From: Rhodosporidiobolus odoratus
Taxonomy: Eukaryota > Basidiomycota > Microbotryomycetes > Sporidiobolales > Sporidiobolaceae
Length of the DNA stretch: 64,000 nt
Reading direction: 5' to 3'
Assembly (NCBI GenBank): GCA_034387635.1
Contig: JAOANU010000027.1
Coordinates: forward strand, 1-64,000
Below the pieces are notes generated by a model. That model was not told the origin of the DNA, ran no database searches, and was given only the letters and a program-made list of their open reading frames with translations. A program made the position numbers and the translations under genes. Position 1 is the first letter of the stretch; every line of letters begins with the position of its first letter. Below are positions 45,517 through 57,447 of this stretch, in pieces.

Positions 45517-47945
45517 AAAGGGAATCAGGTCATCATGGTCGGATTCAAGACCTCAAGACGAGGTTGTTCTTCACACTTACCGCTTTTGGGGCTCCGACTT
45601 ATGTTCATTCGATGCAACATGGCCCATCCATTATACTATGGCTCGCATGCACTTCGCATGTAAGGGATTGCTGTATTCATCAAAGAGGGTCGATAAGGAG
45701 GAAAGCTGCTTGTCGATGCTACATTGCTGTCCGTCCTCAATGTGATTGCAAGGTCTCCCCCGGACATGCCCACACCAGTCGTCCGCCGAGCAGTAGGCTT
45801 TGGGCATCAACGCTTTGCTGCTGAGAGCGAGAAACAAGGCTCAAGCCGAGTTGAGAAGGTCAAACTGATCTTAGGATTCAGTCGAGGCATTCCTGGCCTG
45901 ACTACGCTCTGATAGACAATACAGCCAAGCAGAGTCAACGATAGTACGCCTGAGCTTGAAGAAAGCCTCGACGCCGGGGAGCCGTTTCTGCATCCCGTTC
46001 GGGGCTGATTTCCTCTTTGCTGGCTTTTCAGCCAGGACGCTGGGGGATGTCGTTGCATTCCTACTAAGCTCAGTGGAACTACAACAGGGGCCACCAAGGT
46101 CTTCTGCCCGGCGTCTAGCTACTACGGAAGAAATTTTAGGCCGGGCGTACCCTCAGGCTGCACATTGGTTCTGCTGAGAGACTCTTTGTCTAGTCCGTCG
46201 GTTGCTCTGTCTTGCAACAGGCCCTTTCGCAGCTTACGACTGCATCGAACGATTCGACTCCGGCTGTACGTCTGAAGCCCGCATGTGAACGAGGTAGGCC
46301 AAGGGACAGCTCGCGTACGACGACTTGTTGCCCCCAAGAGAGCTGAGAACGACAACCACTGACATTTACGCGGTTACCCAGGATTCTCAAAGCTCTTCAT
46401 ATGTTTGACAGCTTAGCGCTAACGATTGAAGACGATGTTCAATGGGAGAACTCCCCCAGTAGACCTTGTCTTTTCGCCGAGCGGCATCACGGATGTTTTC
46501 GCTTGTGTTACGCTGTGCTGCATACCTCGCAGTAGAGTGCACAAGCTGCGCTGGGCGAGCTTATGGTTGGTAAAGCCCAGAGACCCGTCAAAGCCGAACA
46601 GGTGCGAAAGGAAAAAGGAGGCTAAAAGAGCGAGAAAAAAGGTCCAAAGAAGCCGCACAAGACAGGTCAGGGTACGGCGAGCCAGGAGGCTACTGCTCCG
46701 TGGCACCTGGGAGCAGCGCGACAGGCTCCGTCCGATGCTACAACGCCAGCGAAGCAAGAAGAAAAAAAAAATCGAAAAACCGAAGCGATGAGACCACCAG
46801 AAACCGTCTGAAGGAAGACAGGGCCTTCGGTCTCGATCTCGCCAGACGAGGTGTAGCCAAGAATTGATGGGCCCGTGAGAAAGGAGAGTAGCTCGAAAGC
46901 AGCCGTGACATGCTCAGAGAGCGATCGAGGTGGACGGGGTCGACGGGAAGAAGTGCTGAAGTTGACTGCGGTAGCTGGGCAAGCGGCGTCTGTCCCGCAA
47001 TAGGAGTATCAGCGAGCAACGTAGTTTTTAGCTGATGACAAAGCGGTAGAGGAGGAGAGTTATTTGGGTCGAGGTCCGTCGTCCGTCCTCGGGGTATCTG
47101 CCTCTTCACCATGAGCCACACAACCGCTTTACGAGGTAGGGCGAACACACGAAGCACTACAATAAACCTCGTCAATTGCACTCAAGCGTCCCTGCACCTC
47201 GGCTTCTCCGTCGACGACCGTCCTTTGCCTTCTCCTCCTCATCAGCTGTCCGTCATCGATAACCGACGAACCTCCACCCCGACTACTCTATATAGACTAA
47301 AGCAGTGCTATAGTAGTGCGGAGATAGTCAGCCAATTCGCCAACAGTCGGCATGCGGAGAAGGAAGAAGCGGCTCGACCCGGTGCGCCTTCCCCTCTATC
47401 CCCCATCATCGCTGCCTCGAGCCCCGCCAGCTTCTTGATTCCGCGCTTCAAGATCTCGCGGGAACATAGCACCAATGGCTGAAGCAAGGTCGTCTGGCTC
47501 AATGGTCACTTGTCGTTTGCTTTTCAACCGGGCCCATTTCAAAGTGGCCTGTCCCGCAGAACCCCGAGGCTTGTTCCGCTCCGCTGCTCATTATCATTCC
47601 AGTCCGAGTGACAAGTTGGCTGATTCGATTCGGCAAGTCTGCCACGCCCGAGCGAAACAAGTCTGGCGGGTCGCCTTACCTTCTTGCCTCTCTGCACTTT
47701 GCTTGCCTGCTAGCCTCTGCTACCTGCAGCTTGCCAGTCAGAACCAGCACAGTCTACCCACACTCGTTCAAAGAGCCTCTTGACCTCGCTCTGCTGGTTC
47801 ATTGCACCTCTCACTCGTTCACACCACTTCTGCACCAGCACATCTCAAGCGCCGGACGCTTCACTCCTTCCAACTATCTTAGCTGTACGTACTGCCTTCA
47901 TCGTCCGACACTTGATAGTACATCGAGCTGATCCAACATACATAG
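45517..47945. other. Long intergenic region with the PRM10-type promoter
   Basis: 2.4 kb, the largest gap inside the window. Frames such as 46738-47181 (minus) and 47111-47482 (plus) lack motifs and look random. A TATATAG element at about 47289-47295 precedes the next gene by ~650 bp. T/C-rich tracts at 47690-47930 suggest a long 5' UTR. I see no transposon remnants or RNA genes. Confidence 0.5.
47289..47295 (+). promoter_or_regulatory. Possible TATA element upstream of the PRM10-like gene
   Basis: The palindromic CTATATAG occurs at about 47288-47295 in an otherwise GC-rich region, oriented toward the gene at 47946. Assignment to this gene is inference from position. Confidence 0.3.
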
Positions 47946-50900
47946 ATGTCCAACCCCACTTCTCCCGACGGTGCCGCGCGCCGCATCCGCTTCTCCCACG
48001 ACGATGGCCGGCCTGACGATGTCATGTACCCGGACCACGCCGCGTCTCCGCAACCTCCTCCACCGTCGAATCAACCCGGCTTCCCTCAACCCAACCTCAT
48101 CAACCCTTTCGACGGTTACTCTCAGCCTCATCCTGCTCCCCCTCATCCCGACTACTCTGCGGCGCCCCCCATACCCGATATCTATGGCTACAACGACCAC
48201 CCCTCCGCTTACCCGGCGCTCAGCATCACCCGACCAGCTCCCGCCCAGACACAGGGTTCCGGCTTGCCCGCCTCCGGCATCAATAGGCAGGGCTCTACTC
48301 CCGCAGCTCCCGCCTACCCTAACTCCGAACCCGCGTCTCACTCATCGACACCTCCGCTCCGCTTCAACGGCCCCACCCCGAATGTACCTTACCGCAACAG
48401 CACCGCGTCGCAGGACACTCTCGTCGGCGACTCCGCCCCTCCTCTCAAGCCGGCCTTGAGACGAGGCTCAACGGAAGAGCATCTTCGCCTTCAAGCCGCT
48501 CGCGAGGCCGCTGGCATGGTCGACGCGCATCTCGGCCGCCCGCAACAACCGAACCTCCTCGCCCCGCCGCCGCGTCAGAACGGTCCGCCTCGTCCTGGCT
48601 ACGACGGCTACGATGACGAGGAAGCCGAACATTGGCAGTCCCAGCAGCGCGCCGCCGCCGGTATCCTTTCCAACCTCCTACGCTTGTACGGCAACGGCGA
48701 CGGAGCGGCCGGTATGAACATGCACCGCGGTGGCGGCGGATCCGATGGCAGTCGCAGCTCGACCGGAAGCTACTACGGTAGCTGGGAACGCGAACAAGAT
48801 CTTCGTCGTCGCAACCGTCGCAGCAATGAGGCCGACGAGGGCGCGTTCACGCAAGCTCCAGGTCGCATGCGTCGCGAACCCTCAACATGGACGGTCGGTA
48901 CCGCCATCGAGGACAAGGTTTACGCTCCTGAAGATCCTCGAGCCCGCAAGGAGGGTGAGAAGAAGAGTCGCAAGAAGGACCATGACTCGTCGGACGACGA
49001 AGAGCATGCGGACGAGTCGGAGAAGGCCAAGCACGCTCACAAGCAGGCAGCCAAGAAGGGCGACGAGCTCGCTGCGCTGGATGCGGCCGAACATCGTGAC
49101 GTCGTCGACGGCAAGGCGGCGAAGAAGAAGAACAAGTACAAGAAGATGAAACACAAGAGCGAGATCACTGCGCACGTCGCGAGTACGTCGATTCCTTTCT
49201 TTCATTGCTTCCCACTTTCTGCGACTAATCAGTCCCTTCTCCCCCTCAGCGCTTCTGCAGAAACAAGACTTCATCCTCAAGCTCGCCAAGGCTCTCATGT
49301 GCTTCGGTGCTCCTTCGTACATACCCTTTCTTCTTTTTGTCTCTCGTCAACTCTGCTTACACCCGCTCCATTTAGTCATCGTCTCGAGTCGCAACTCAAC
49401 GCCACCGCGGCCGTACTGAACGTCAATGCGCAGTTCATGTTCGTCTTCCGCTCTTTTCCCTCCTCACCTCATCATCTAACTCCGTGTCTCCTGCTGTGCA
49501 GTCACGTCCCTTCTGTCGTTATCGCCTCTTTCGGCGACTCTGGTACCCACACCTCCGAGACCAAGTTCATCAAAGCCTCAGGCGGTCTCAACCTCGGTTG
49601 CCTGCACAAGGTCCACGAGATCTACAGGGACGTCGTGCACGACGAGATGGGCGTGGAGGAGGGTGTCATTTCCCTCGACCGCATTCTCAAGGCCAAGCCC
49701 ATTTACAACTACTGGCAGCGTATCGCGCTGGCCACGCTTTGTGCGGGCATCATCTCGCCCATGGGGTTCGTCCTCTTTCTCACAACCGACCTTCCCGCTT
49801 TTGATTGACCTCGTTTTGCGGTCCGTAGCTTCGCAGGAAGTTTCGTCGATGCCTTCGCCAGTGGGCTCTTCGGTGGCTTGCTCGCCTTCCTCAACCTCTT
49901 CGTCGCTCGCAAGAACGCCATCTTCTCCAATATCTTCGAGTACGTTCTTCCTCCCTATGTTCGCAGCCAGCGAACCTGCTATTGACACTGTTCTGTGCAT
50001 TAAACAGGATCTCCGTCGCCGCCCTCATCTCTTTTGCCGCCCGCGGTCTCTCCACGACCGGCATTTTCTGCTATGAATCGGTAGCTTCGGCAGGTGTCGT
50101 CATGGTGTTGCCGGGTTACGTTGTCCGTATGTCGCCTTCTTCCTCAACTGTTCGATCTGTCCCAAACTGACGCTGCTCGTGTCCTTCCCCGCAGTCTGTG
50201 GTTCTCTCGAGCTGGCCTCGAAGAACCTCATTGCCGGCAGTGTCCGCATGGTCTACGCGTACGATGCTCTTTCTCCCCATTGGCCGAACGCAACCTGACT
50301 CGATCGTCTCTGAACAGCATCATCTACACTCTTTTCCTTGGTTTCTCCATCTCCGTCGGCTCCGACGTTTGGTACCTCTTCGACCCCCGCAGTCGAAACA
50401 GGAATATGGATCCAGCCGGGACCGTCACCGTTGCCGGCACATTTTCTGGCATGAATTCGACGTTGACCTGGGATGGCGCGTTCACCTTCACGAATCAAAC
50501 CACTGGCATCGTCGACCCAACCAAGGCCAGTCTTCAGAAGGGTTCCATCATGTGTGTCCGCGACCCGGACTGGGAGTGGTGGCGACAGGGGTAAGGAGCT
50601 GCGTATATCTTTCTGCTGGTTGATCGTTGCTGACGAGATGATTTCGTTTCGTCACGCGCAGAATCAGTATCTACTGGCTCATCCTCCTCGTTCCCCTCTA
50701 CTCGACACTGTCCTCCCTCAGCAACATGCAGCCGTTACGCTCTCGTGAGCTGCCCGTCATGGTTACCATTGCCGTCATCGGTTACGCTTCCAACCGTGTC
50801 GCCACCACCTTCGTAAGTCTCCCTCTATCTCCTCGCGCTTCTCCTTCCTCATGCTGACATCGCTCGTCGTCACAGATCTTCGAACGCTCAGATGTCGTAT

Positions 50901-51338
50901 CCTTCATCGGAGCAACCGTTATCGGCTTGCTCGGAAATCTCTACTCTCGTATCTTCAACGGTACTTCCTTCACAGGTTCGTCGTCACCCTTTTCTCAGCG
51001 TCCGCTTGCCCCCATACTCACACTCACCCTCCTTCTCCGTAGCCATGGCAAGCGGTGTGCTCTTCCTCGTTCCTGGAGGTATCGCCGCCGCCGGTGGTCT
51101 CGCGATGAGTTCCGGTGGAAGCGACAGCTACAACTCTGGGTGAGCAGCTTTTCTCCTTCCCTCTCTCACCGCTTCGTACCGTACTGACCGATACTTGTCC
51201 TCGCAACACAGTCTCATGATCGGTTTCCGCATGGTGCAAGTCGCCATCGGTATCACCATTGGCCTCTTCTTCGCCAGTTTCCTCGTCTACTCAGTCGGAA
51301 CCAAGCGCAAGGGCGGAGGTCTCGGATTCGCCTTCTAA
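47946..51338 (+). CDS. PRM10: ThrE/Prm10-family multi-pass membrane protein
   Basis: The family joins an N-terminal DUF1212-like putative transporter/hydrolase half to a ThrE C-terminal half; bacterial ThrE exports threonine and serine, and yeast Prm10 is pheromone-regulated. The first ~410 residues are cytosolic and disordered: Pro/Asn-rich (SNPTSPDGAARRIRFSHDDG), then a charged Lys/Glu/Asp run ending KKKNKYKKMKHKSEITAHVA. The conserved part begins LLQKQDFILKLAKALMCFGA and PSHRLESQLNATAAVLNVNA, as in Prm10. Next come ETKFIKASGGLNLGCLHKVH, and LAKPIYNYWQRI-type helices. About ten membrane segments follow, including FVDAFASGLFGGLLAFLNLF-like, VLPGYVVLCGSLELASKNLI, VRMVYAIIYTLFLGFSISVG, and SGVLFLVPGGIAAAGGLAMS. 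It ends KRKGGGLGFAF. Many short introns, all in phase. Confidence 0.9.
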
Positions 51339-52152
51339 GCGGACTCGATCAATCATGGGGGCGGAACGAGCGGCTGGAACACCTGCAGGATCAGGACTCG
51401 CTCTTCTCTCCCTTCTTTCCCTTCTTTCCCCCAACCCCCTCTCCTTTTCTCTCCCATGACTACTTCATCTTCGTCGCCTCTTTTGTTCTCCCAGTTCTTG
51501 GTTCTGATGTTGATAGTCCCCCTGCTTTCCGTTACTTAGTGTCTCCTCTGGCCGTAGCGAGTTCTTTTCTGTGTTCATGTTAGTCTGCCAATCGAGTTCA
51601 CAATTTCTACTTTACTGCTGGCGCCTCTGCTCGAGCGAGACATCGTCGAGCATTGCTTCTCTTCTCGCAGCGATTTCGACCGAAGGGGAGTGAAGGCGAC
51701 GGGCGACCCAGGAAATCGAGCGACGCCATTGTTCCTTCTTTCCTCCCTGCCTCCCGCTGACGGATCTCGATTGCTCAAGCTTCGTGGCCTGGAGACTACT
51801 CTCGGTGCTCGTAGGTCTGAGGAGGAAAATGGAGGCGGGTGAAGACGTCGAAGTACCGTTTAAAGGAGAGGATTGAATCCAGTTCGAAGCTTGCAGCGGC
51901 AAGGCGAGCCGAAGTAGGAGGGAACGAGACTCGCCGAACGAAGTACGATTCAAGAATGAAGAATGGAGCGAAGGAGTCGTAGCTATGCTGACAAACCAGG
52001 CTTTCCTTCCTCACCTTCCCGTGTACGGAGGTTAAGCAATAAGCATTGATGATGAGGCAAAACCAAAAAAAAGGAGCGGCGCTTGTAAGGTTTCGGCATT
52101 GGGAACAGTCCGGTGTGCAGCCTACATCATTATCCCGTTTTTGCTCGAGTGC
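51339..52152. other. Convergent region after the PRM10-like gene
   Basis: About 810 bases. A minus-strand frame at 51612-51953 ends with a charged, helix-like stretch (KKEQWRRSISWVARRLHSPS) and could be a small unannotated gene or its last exon, but no family is recognised. The rest is T/C-rich 3' flank of the plus-strand gene. Confidence 0.35.
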
Positions 52153-54146
52153 TCAGAACGAGGACATAGTCGCTGGGGTTCGGTAGACTCGGGCTTGGCG
52201 ATAGCTGAGATGAGGTGCACCGAGGGATCGGAAGTGCGCCTGCAATCGCGCAGAAACGTCAGCAGGTCTCTCTTGAGTATGAGGCGGAAGAGGAGAGAAA
52301 CGATGGGTGACGATGCAAGGAGGAAAGGTAGGAAGAGAAACTTACTTTGTGCAAGCCCGAAGGTGAAGGTGGGTCTGCATTGTATTTTGCTTCTAGGACT
52401 GCTTGCCATAACGGGTCGCGACCACTCGATTGCTATCAAGTAAACAGAGAAGAGGAAAGAAATGTCAGTACATCCCAGAGTTCGAGCGAAGGGGCAAACG
52501 AAAGCCTACCATCGGTAAAGGCTCTCTCGGATTCAGCGTTGCCCGTCCGGCGACTGCGTTGAGCTCACGTATTACCGCATCCTGGTCTCCAGGCGTCCAC
52601 GAGTCCTGGTCGACGCTGGCGTGTCTCCAGGTGATGAGAAAGTTCGAACGGTTAGGAATGCGCTCTCGGTGGAGGGTCGTTTCAAGGTTGTAGATAGCCC
52701 CTGCTAACGTGTCGATCGGGACCTGAGGGCGATGAGCTGGAGAAGGAGGGACCGCCATGTGAAAGGGCTCAGAGAAGGGAGCTGAGTGTTGGGTCGGATG
52801 CGGTACCTGTTCGTGCGGAGGGAGGTGCGGTTGGTCATGAAAGGCCGGAGGTGGTTGCGTGCCCGGATGAACGGGAGCTGATACAGGCAGTGGATATGCT
52901 TGTGGGTAAGGCGCGTGGAAGAGCGGTTGGTTCAGTGCATAGAAGGGTGGTTGAGCAGGTCCGCCGAGGGGGAGTTGCGCCTGGGATTGTATGAATGAGC
53001 GAGCAGAAGCGTGCTGGGCTCGTGCTGGACCCTACCAATGGGCCGAAAATCAGTCCACGCTGCGAAAATGGTAGAAATCCCTGGTTGTAGAGTAGAGAGA
53101 GGACTTGCCCTGCCTGCAGTTGTATCACCTATCGATTGAGGATGTAGCAGCGGACCGTGCACAAGAGACGTAGCCGCTGACTGGTGGCTGGATGGACGCC
53201 GCAGCGGAGGAGTATGTTGAGACTGTACAGCAGAAGTCAAGCCTCAGACCGGACTTGACATTCACACGCAATAGTTGTGAAAACAAACCGGGATGATGGG
53301 AGGAGGTGCCATGACCGAAGGCGCCGCCGTCGTCTGGAGAAATGTGGAAAGAACAGGAAATTCTGCGGCGAGCCGGTACAGGATTGCAAACTGGTCAAAG
53401 GCGCCAATTAGTGCAGCACGGGGATTTGCAGCGGGAAAAGAATCTCGCACCAAGCGCTCGAGTCCCGCAGCTCTACCTCCGTTCTCGTCTTTCATCTGGT
53501 CTCTCACCGCTGCCAGCCCATTGAGTAGCTCCAGCTGATCCTTCCGGGACATGTTGAGCCATCGAACCGCGTTGGCATAGTGCAGCACCTGGTTCCGCCA
53601 TTGTATCTCCGGCGAGTTGGGCTCATAAAAAGGACCTGCACCGTTGCCTCGCGCTATGTGGAGGATGTCCGAAACCAGGACAACGAGCTGGCGTCGCGTG
53701 ATAGTCAGTGTCGAGTCTGCAAGCGAGCGTTTGACCGAGGAAGGGACGCGAAGCAGACATACCAGGACGCGGGAATACTCCGAGTGTTGGGTGTACTGTA
53801 TCTTCTCGTCGCGCCGGAGGCTTGGCTGTACAGGTGAGAGAAACTGAATGACAGGCTGTGTCGAATGAACGGACTGTGAACGCACCAAAGATGCTGCCTT
53901 ATCATACCCTCCGTTTTGCGTATCCCTGTCCAAACGCCTCACCTCCGCTACCACTTCTTCTTGATCTTCCGGAGGCATATCAGCGAAAGTCGCACTGCCC
54001 ACGACCCGCTGGGTAAGCAGTACATCCCACAACATCCAAGCATGCGTATCAGGCTGCAACCCTGCACTGCGTTCAGCCTTCTCTATGCTTTTCTGGAGGT
54101 CGCGGACGGCCCGCTTGAAGTCCTCATAGCCGATCGGTGGTGGCAT
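52153..54146 (-). CDS. Orphan protein D of a second tandem family
   Basis: The function is unknown. It starts MPPPIGYEDFKRAVRDLQKS at 54146 and has a predicted all-helical N-terminal half: HAWMLWDVLL, FADMPPEDQEEVVAEVRRLD, a split exon pair leading to STLTITRRQLVVLVSDILHI, WRNQVLHYANAVRWLN, QFAILYRLAAEFPVLSTFL. A Pro/His/Gln-rich linker of ~130 residues follows. Then a D-specific segment (PIDTLAGAIYNLETTLHRER; WTPGDQDAVIRELNAVAG), a short exon GRDPLWQAVLEAKYNADPPS, and a terminal exon with SLGAPHLSYRQARVY and a stop at 52153. Block order, the phase-0 terminal exon and the terminal motif match the next gene (55083-56409), so they are duplicates. The architecture (helical domain, sticky linker, short conserved tail) recalls that of the first orphan family without sequence homology I can defend. 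Confidence 0.68.
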
Positions 54147-55082
54147 AGGGCGTGTTTAGAACGAGAGCGTGAATGGGTCGGGAGAATGCTTGACGGATGA
54201 GCGGAACTCAGGCAGTGACACCGCGGGAACGCCGCGGAACGGAGAAGGTGCAGAAAAAAACCCGTGGTGATTACCGAGGGCTGATGACCGAGCCGTATGC
54301 TAAGCGCCTGATCAGAACGGCGTTAGCTGCAGTGAAACGTAGCGTAGGCGTCACAGGAAGAAGTTGAATTGCGGTGGGTGATTGAACGCTCAGTCAAGCG
54401 GGTGACCAGGCGTACTGACCAAGCAAATGGATAAGCGCATCGCCCGTACATACACGAAGGAGCTTACCAGTCCATCCATCTCTCCGCAAAGGTCCTGTCC
54501 TGTGACGGCGATGATGTCGAGTTGAGCGATTCGTCGCGAGTCGGAATTGGACGTCGAATGACTCCGCGAGGACCGCTGCTGACACGGCGCTATGCGGACG
54601 TCGCTGAAAGCTCTTGTCCCGCAGTAGCTCAGCATGCGAGAGCGACACACGAGCAACGGTTCGAAGCAGGAAGTGCGACCAGAAGCACCACGTCGTTCCT
54701 CCTAGAATCGGCGACGCGGGAACGATCAATTGCGTCTCCAGACATACCGAGACCTCTGCCGGTACCCGTAACTTCGATGAGCAAGTAGCGTTCCATTCTT
54801 CTTCCTTTCCGAAACTCCTTCTTCTCTTCCCTCTCGCGCCTCTCTGCCTTTCTTACCATTTTGCGCGACAGCTCCCATCACCACAAATCCCAGGCGTCCA
54901 GCCCTCAGAGTCCGAAAGCGTTATCGCCTTGCCTTGATACTGATGAGAAAAGACAGAGTTACATGTGGATAAATTGCAAGGAAACAGGTTAATCAGTGGT
55001 GACAGGGAAGAGACGAAACGGTATAATAGACGACTTAGAGACAGTGGCACGTAAAGGAGAGAAGACAGAGGCAGAGAGGCAT
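54147..55082. other. Spacer between orphan genes D and E
   Basis: About 940 bases: promoter of D and 3' end of E. Minus frames at 54390-54860 have no family block. No repeat is evident. Confidence 0.45.
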
Positions 55083-56409
55083 TTAGAAAGACCGGTGAGA
55101 AGCTGCGGCTTGCTCATAAATCCGGGCTTGACGGTAGCTCAAGGGGTGAGTACCGAGGGAACTCATTGAAGCGGTCTGTGAGAGAGCTACGAGTCAGTCC
55201 CGCGACGCTATATCATATTGCGAGGCGAGCGATGGAGAGAGACAGCGGATGAAGGGGGCATAAGGGATGGGTTGGGTTGTCTGGAAAAGTACCTGTTGCG
55301 CATCCCTCCTTGCACGTTCGATTGCTAGCATCACAGGGTTGTTATTGGTCTTGTTATTGCGAACAGTCTGTTGAAGCAACAAAAGGTAAGGACTGCCACT
55401 CAGGGATTGAGCGAGATGTCGATCAACGAACATGGGCAGCTGAGGGCTCTGGCACCAACTGATGCTGGACCTGATGAAACCCTGCCGCCTGAGCAAGAAA
55501 AGAGAATGCTGGTCAGTTGTAGGCTCTGTGGTGCCAGCGCAAACGCCGGCGGCTAGGCAAGCTGAAAGGGCGCCTACGAGGACGGGTGAAAGCATGGGAA
55601 AGACGCCCGGGTACAGGATGGTAAATTTGAACTGCGCAACTCGAGAGTCAGCGTCGACGGTTTCGAGAGTAATGGGAAAGCCCAAGGCACTGACCAGAGC
55701 TGACTGCCTAGTGGGCTGGGGCATGTTGGCCAGTTTTTGTCTCGCACTATCAAGCTCTTGCAGGTACTTGGCTTGCTTGACGCGACCCCACGTTAGCCAG
55801 GCGTTTTCGTTGGCATGGCCGAGAACCAGCTTGCGCCAATATCGAACCGTCGAGCCTGCGACATACAAGAAGCTGGACTCGTTGTTGCCAGCAACGGTGC
55901 GCAAAATTGAGGCGACCGACAGGATGAGCTATAGCAGGCGAGCTCTCAGTCAGCTCGCGTTTTGTGCAACGAGACAGGTAGCGAACAGACTTGCCAGGAT
56001 GCGAGCGAAACCGGCGGGTGGGCCAGTCTTAGTCGTGGCATTCAAGTCGATATCAAGGGTCGGCTGCGGGATAGAACAGAGAGTAGGCCGCGAGCAAGGC
56101 GACAGGGGAGAGTGGTTCATAGCGTACCAGGTCACTCGCCTTGTGATAATGCTCGCCCAAGAAAAGGATGGCCTGGACGAGCTCTCGTTGCTCGGCAGCA
56201 GGCAGTATTGTAAAAACACGAGGCGGGACGAGAGTGTTCAGCTTTGCGAGCCAAGCTATCCACCCTTCCAACCTGTACTCGCTCGTCCATGTGGCTGGAC
56301 CTTGAGGCGTCTGGAAAGACAGCTCGGCGTTGAAGCTTGCTTGCAGTTTGGCGACGCTCCCGCGCCACCACTGCCAAGGTGCACGCGACGTGACTGCCGT
56401 GCTGGACAT
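55083..56409 (-). CDS. Orphan protein E of the second tandem family
   Basis: Paralog of the gene at 52153-54146, shorter. It starts MSSTAVTSRAPWQWWRGSVA. Matching blocks: SVAKLQASF (RAVRDLQKS in D), PAAEQRELVQAILFL (PPEDQEEVVAEVRRL), LILSVASILRTVAG, VRYWRKLVLGHANENAWLTW (WRNQVLHYANAVRWLN in D), FKFTILYPGVFPMLSPVL (QFAILYRLAAEFPVLSTFL), a short Gln/His linker FHQVQHQLVPEPS, NPVMLAIERARRDAQQ, and the terminal exon SLGTHPLSYRQARIY ending AASHRSF. One intron starts gcaagt (GC-AG), joining FARIL to LILSVAS. The exon set was built by phase; the D-specific segment is absent. Function unknown; WW-rich helices suggest a protein-interaction domain, which is inference. Confidence 0.66.
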
Positions 56410-57447
56410 GGCGCTGGTATGTGATGAGTAGCAGGAGCAGAGAAAGAGAACGTGCGAGTGAGGAAGCGTAAGCGAGCGGACCTACCGCGGAAGGACAAGG
56501 ACCCGGCAATTGCAATGAAGTGTTGCAGCCGGAGGAGGCGACGCAAGGACAGCTCTTGACGACTTGTCCAGCGCTGTTCTAGCTGATGTGGTACAGCTAG
56601 AGCGGTGGTGAGCCTCTTGTGCGCTGGATCTTCGACAGAAGAAGATGTATCAGAAAATGCATCGACGGAAAATAAACACGTGGGCCGGAAATGCCTGCCA
56701 TTGGCCCACGGGTCAGCGGGAGCACAGGCTGACGGGACCGTGGCACCGAAATGAAGAAAGCGCACTACAAGACCTCTTCAAGCTGATTCCACACTTTCCC
56801 GTTGCTTTCCTCCCGACTGTCCGTCGTCATCAACCCGACCACCTAGTTCCGCCTGTCGGGCCGACGGTTCCGTCGTCTGAGCTGGTAGCACAACTCCTCA
56901 AGTAGTCGTTGTGTGCCGGCTACGTACTCTGGCGTATTGTCGGGCTGGGTGTGAGCAGGCAGGCGGAGTGGTTGTAGGGGACAAGGAGGATCGAGCTAAT
57001 GACACGGCGGACAGAGTGTAAGCAGTGAATTGTATGTCAAGCTGACAGGACCAAGCGTAGGTACTGCTGGCAGCTAGAGCGGTTCGCCGGAAACAGTCAG
57101 AAATACGAGATCGCGAGAGGGCGGGAGGGGTCGAGGAAATGCAAGAGGAGGCGGGACCAGGCCAGATGCACGGCCGACAGTTAGTGAGCGGCCTGTACAA
57201 CCCTCATTGCTTATGTTGCATTCTACAACGAACTCGAACGACGCCGTGACGTGCCAGATTGACGAAAAAGCGGTTTTCCTCTTTTCCTCTTCCCTCCGCT
57301 TCTCCTCCTGTCGCACATCTCGAGAGTGCACACAAACACGCTCAGCAGGCTCTTGAAGTGACTCACGACCCTACGCAAGCTGCTTCGCCTCGCCGCACGA
57401 CCACTTCGCCGTCCCCCACTTCGATCCTCTTTCCCCTCGACTCCGGC
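56410..57447. other. Divergent promoter, orphan E / 3-hydroxyisobutyrate dehydrogenase
   Basis: About 1 kb between start codons. Minus frames at 56256-56765 overlap exon 1 of E in another frame and are not supported. The last 150 bp before 57448 are C/T-rich and probably 5' UTR. An ATG at 57259 in frame with the dehydrogenase would add a 63-residue basic/Ser leader. Confidence 0.45.

Noticed and set aside
46225..46275. tRNA-like B box (GATTCGACTCC)
   Set aside because: The flanking bases do not form a T stem, and no acceptor stem or A box can be paired.
46419..47181. Minus-strand frames as a small membrane protein gene
   Set aside because: Hydrophobic runs come from antisense of purine-rich DNA; no splice or start context supports a gene.
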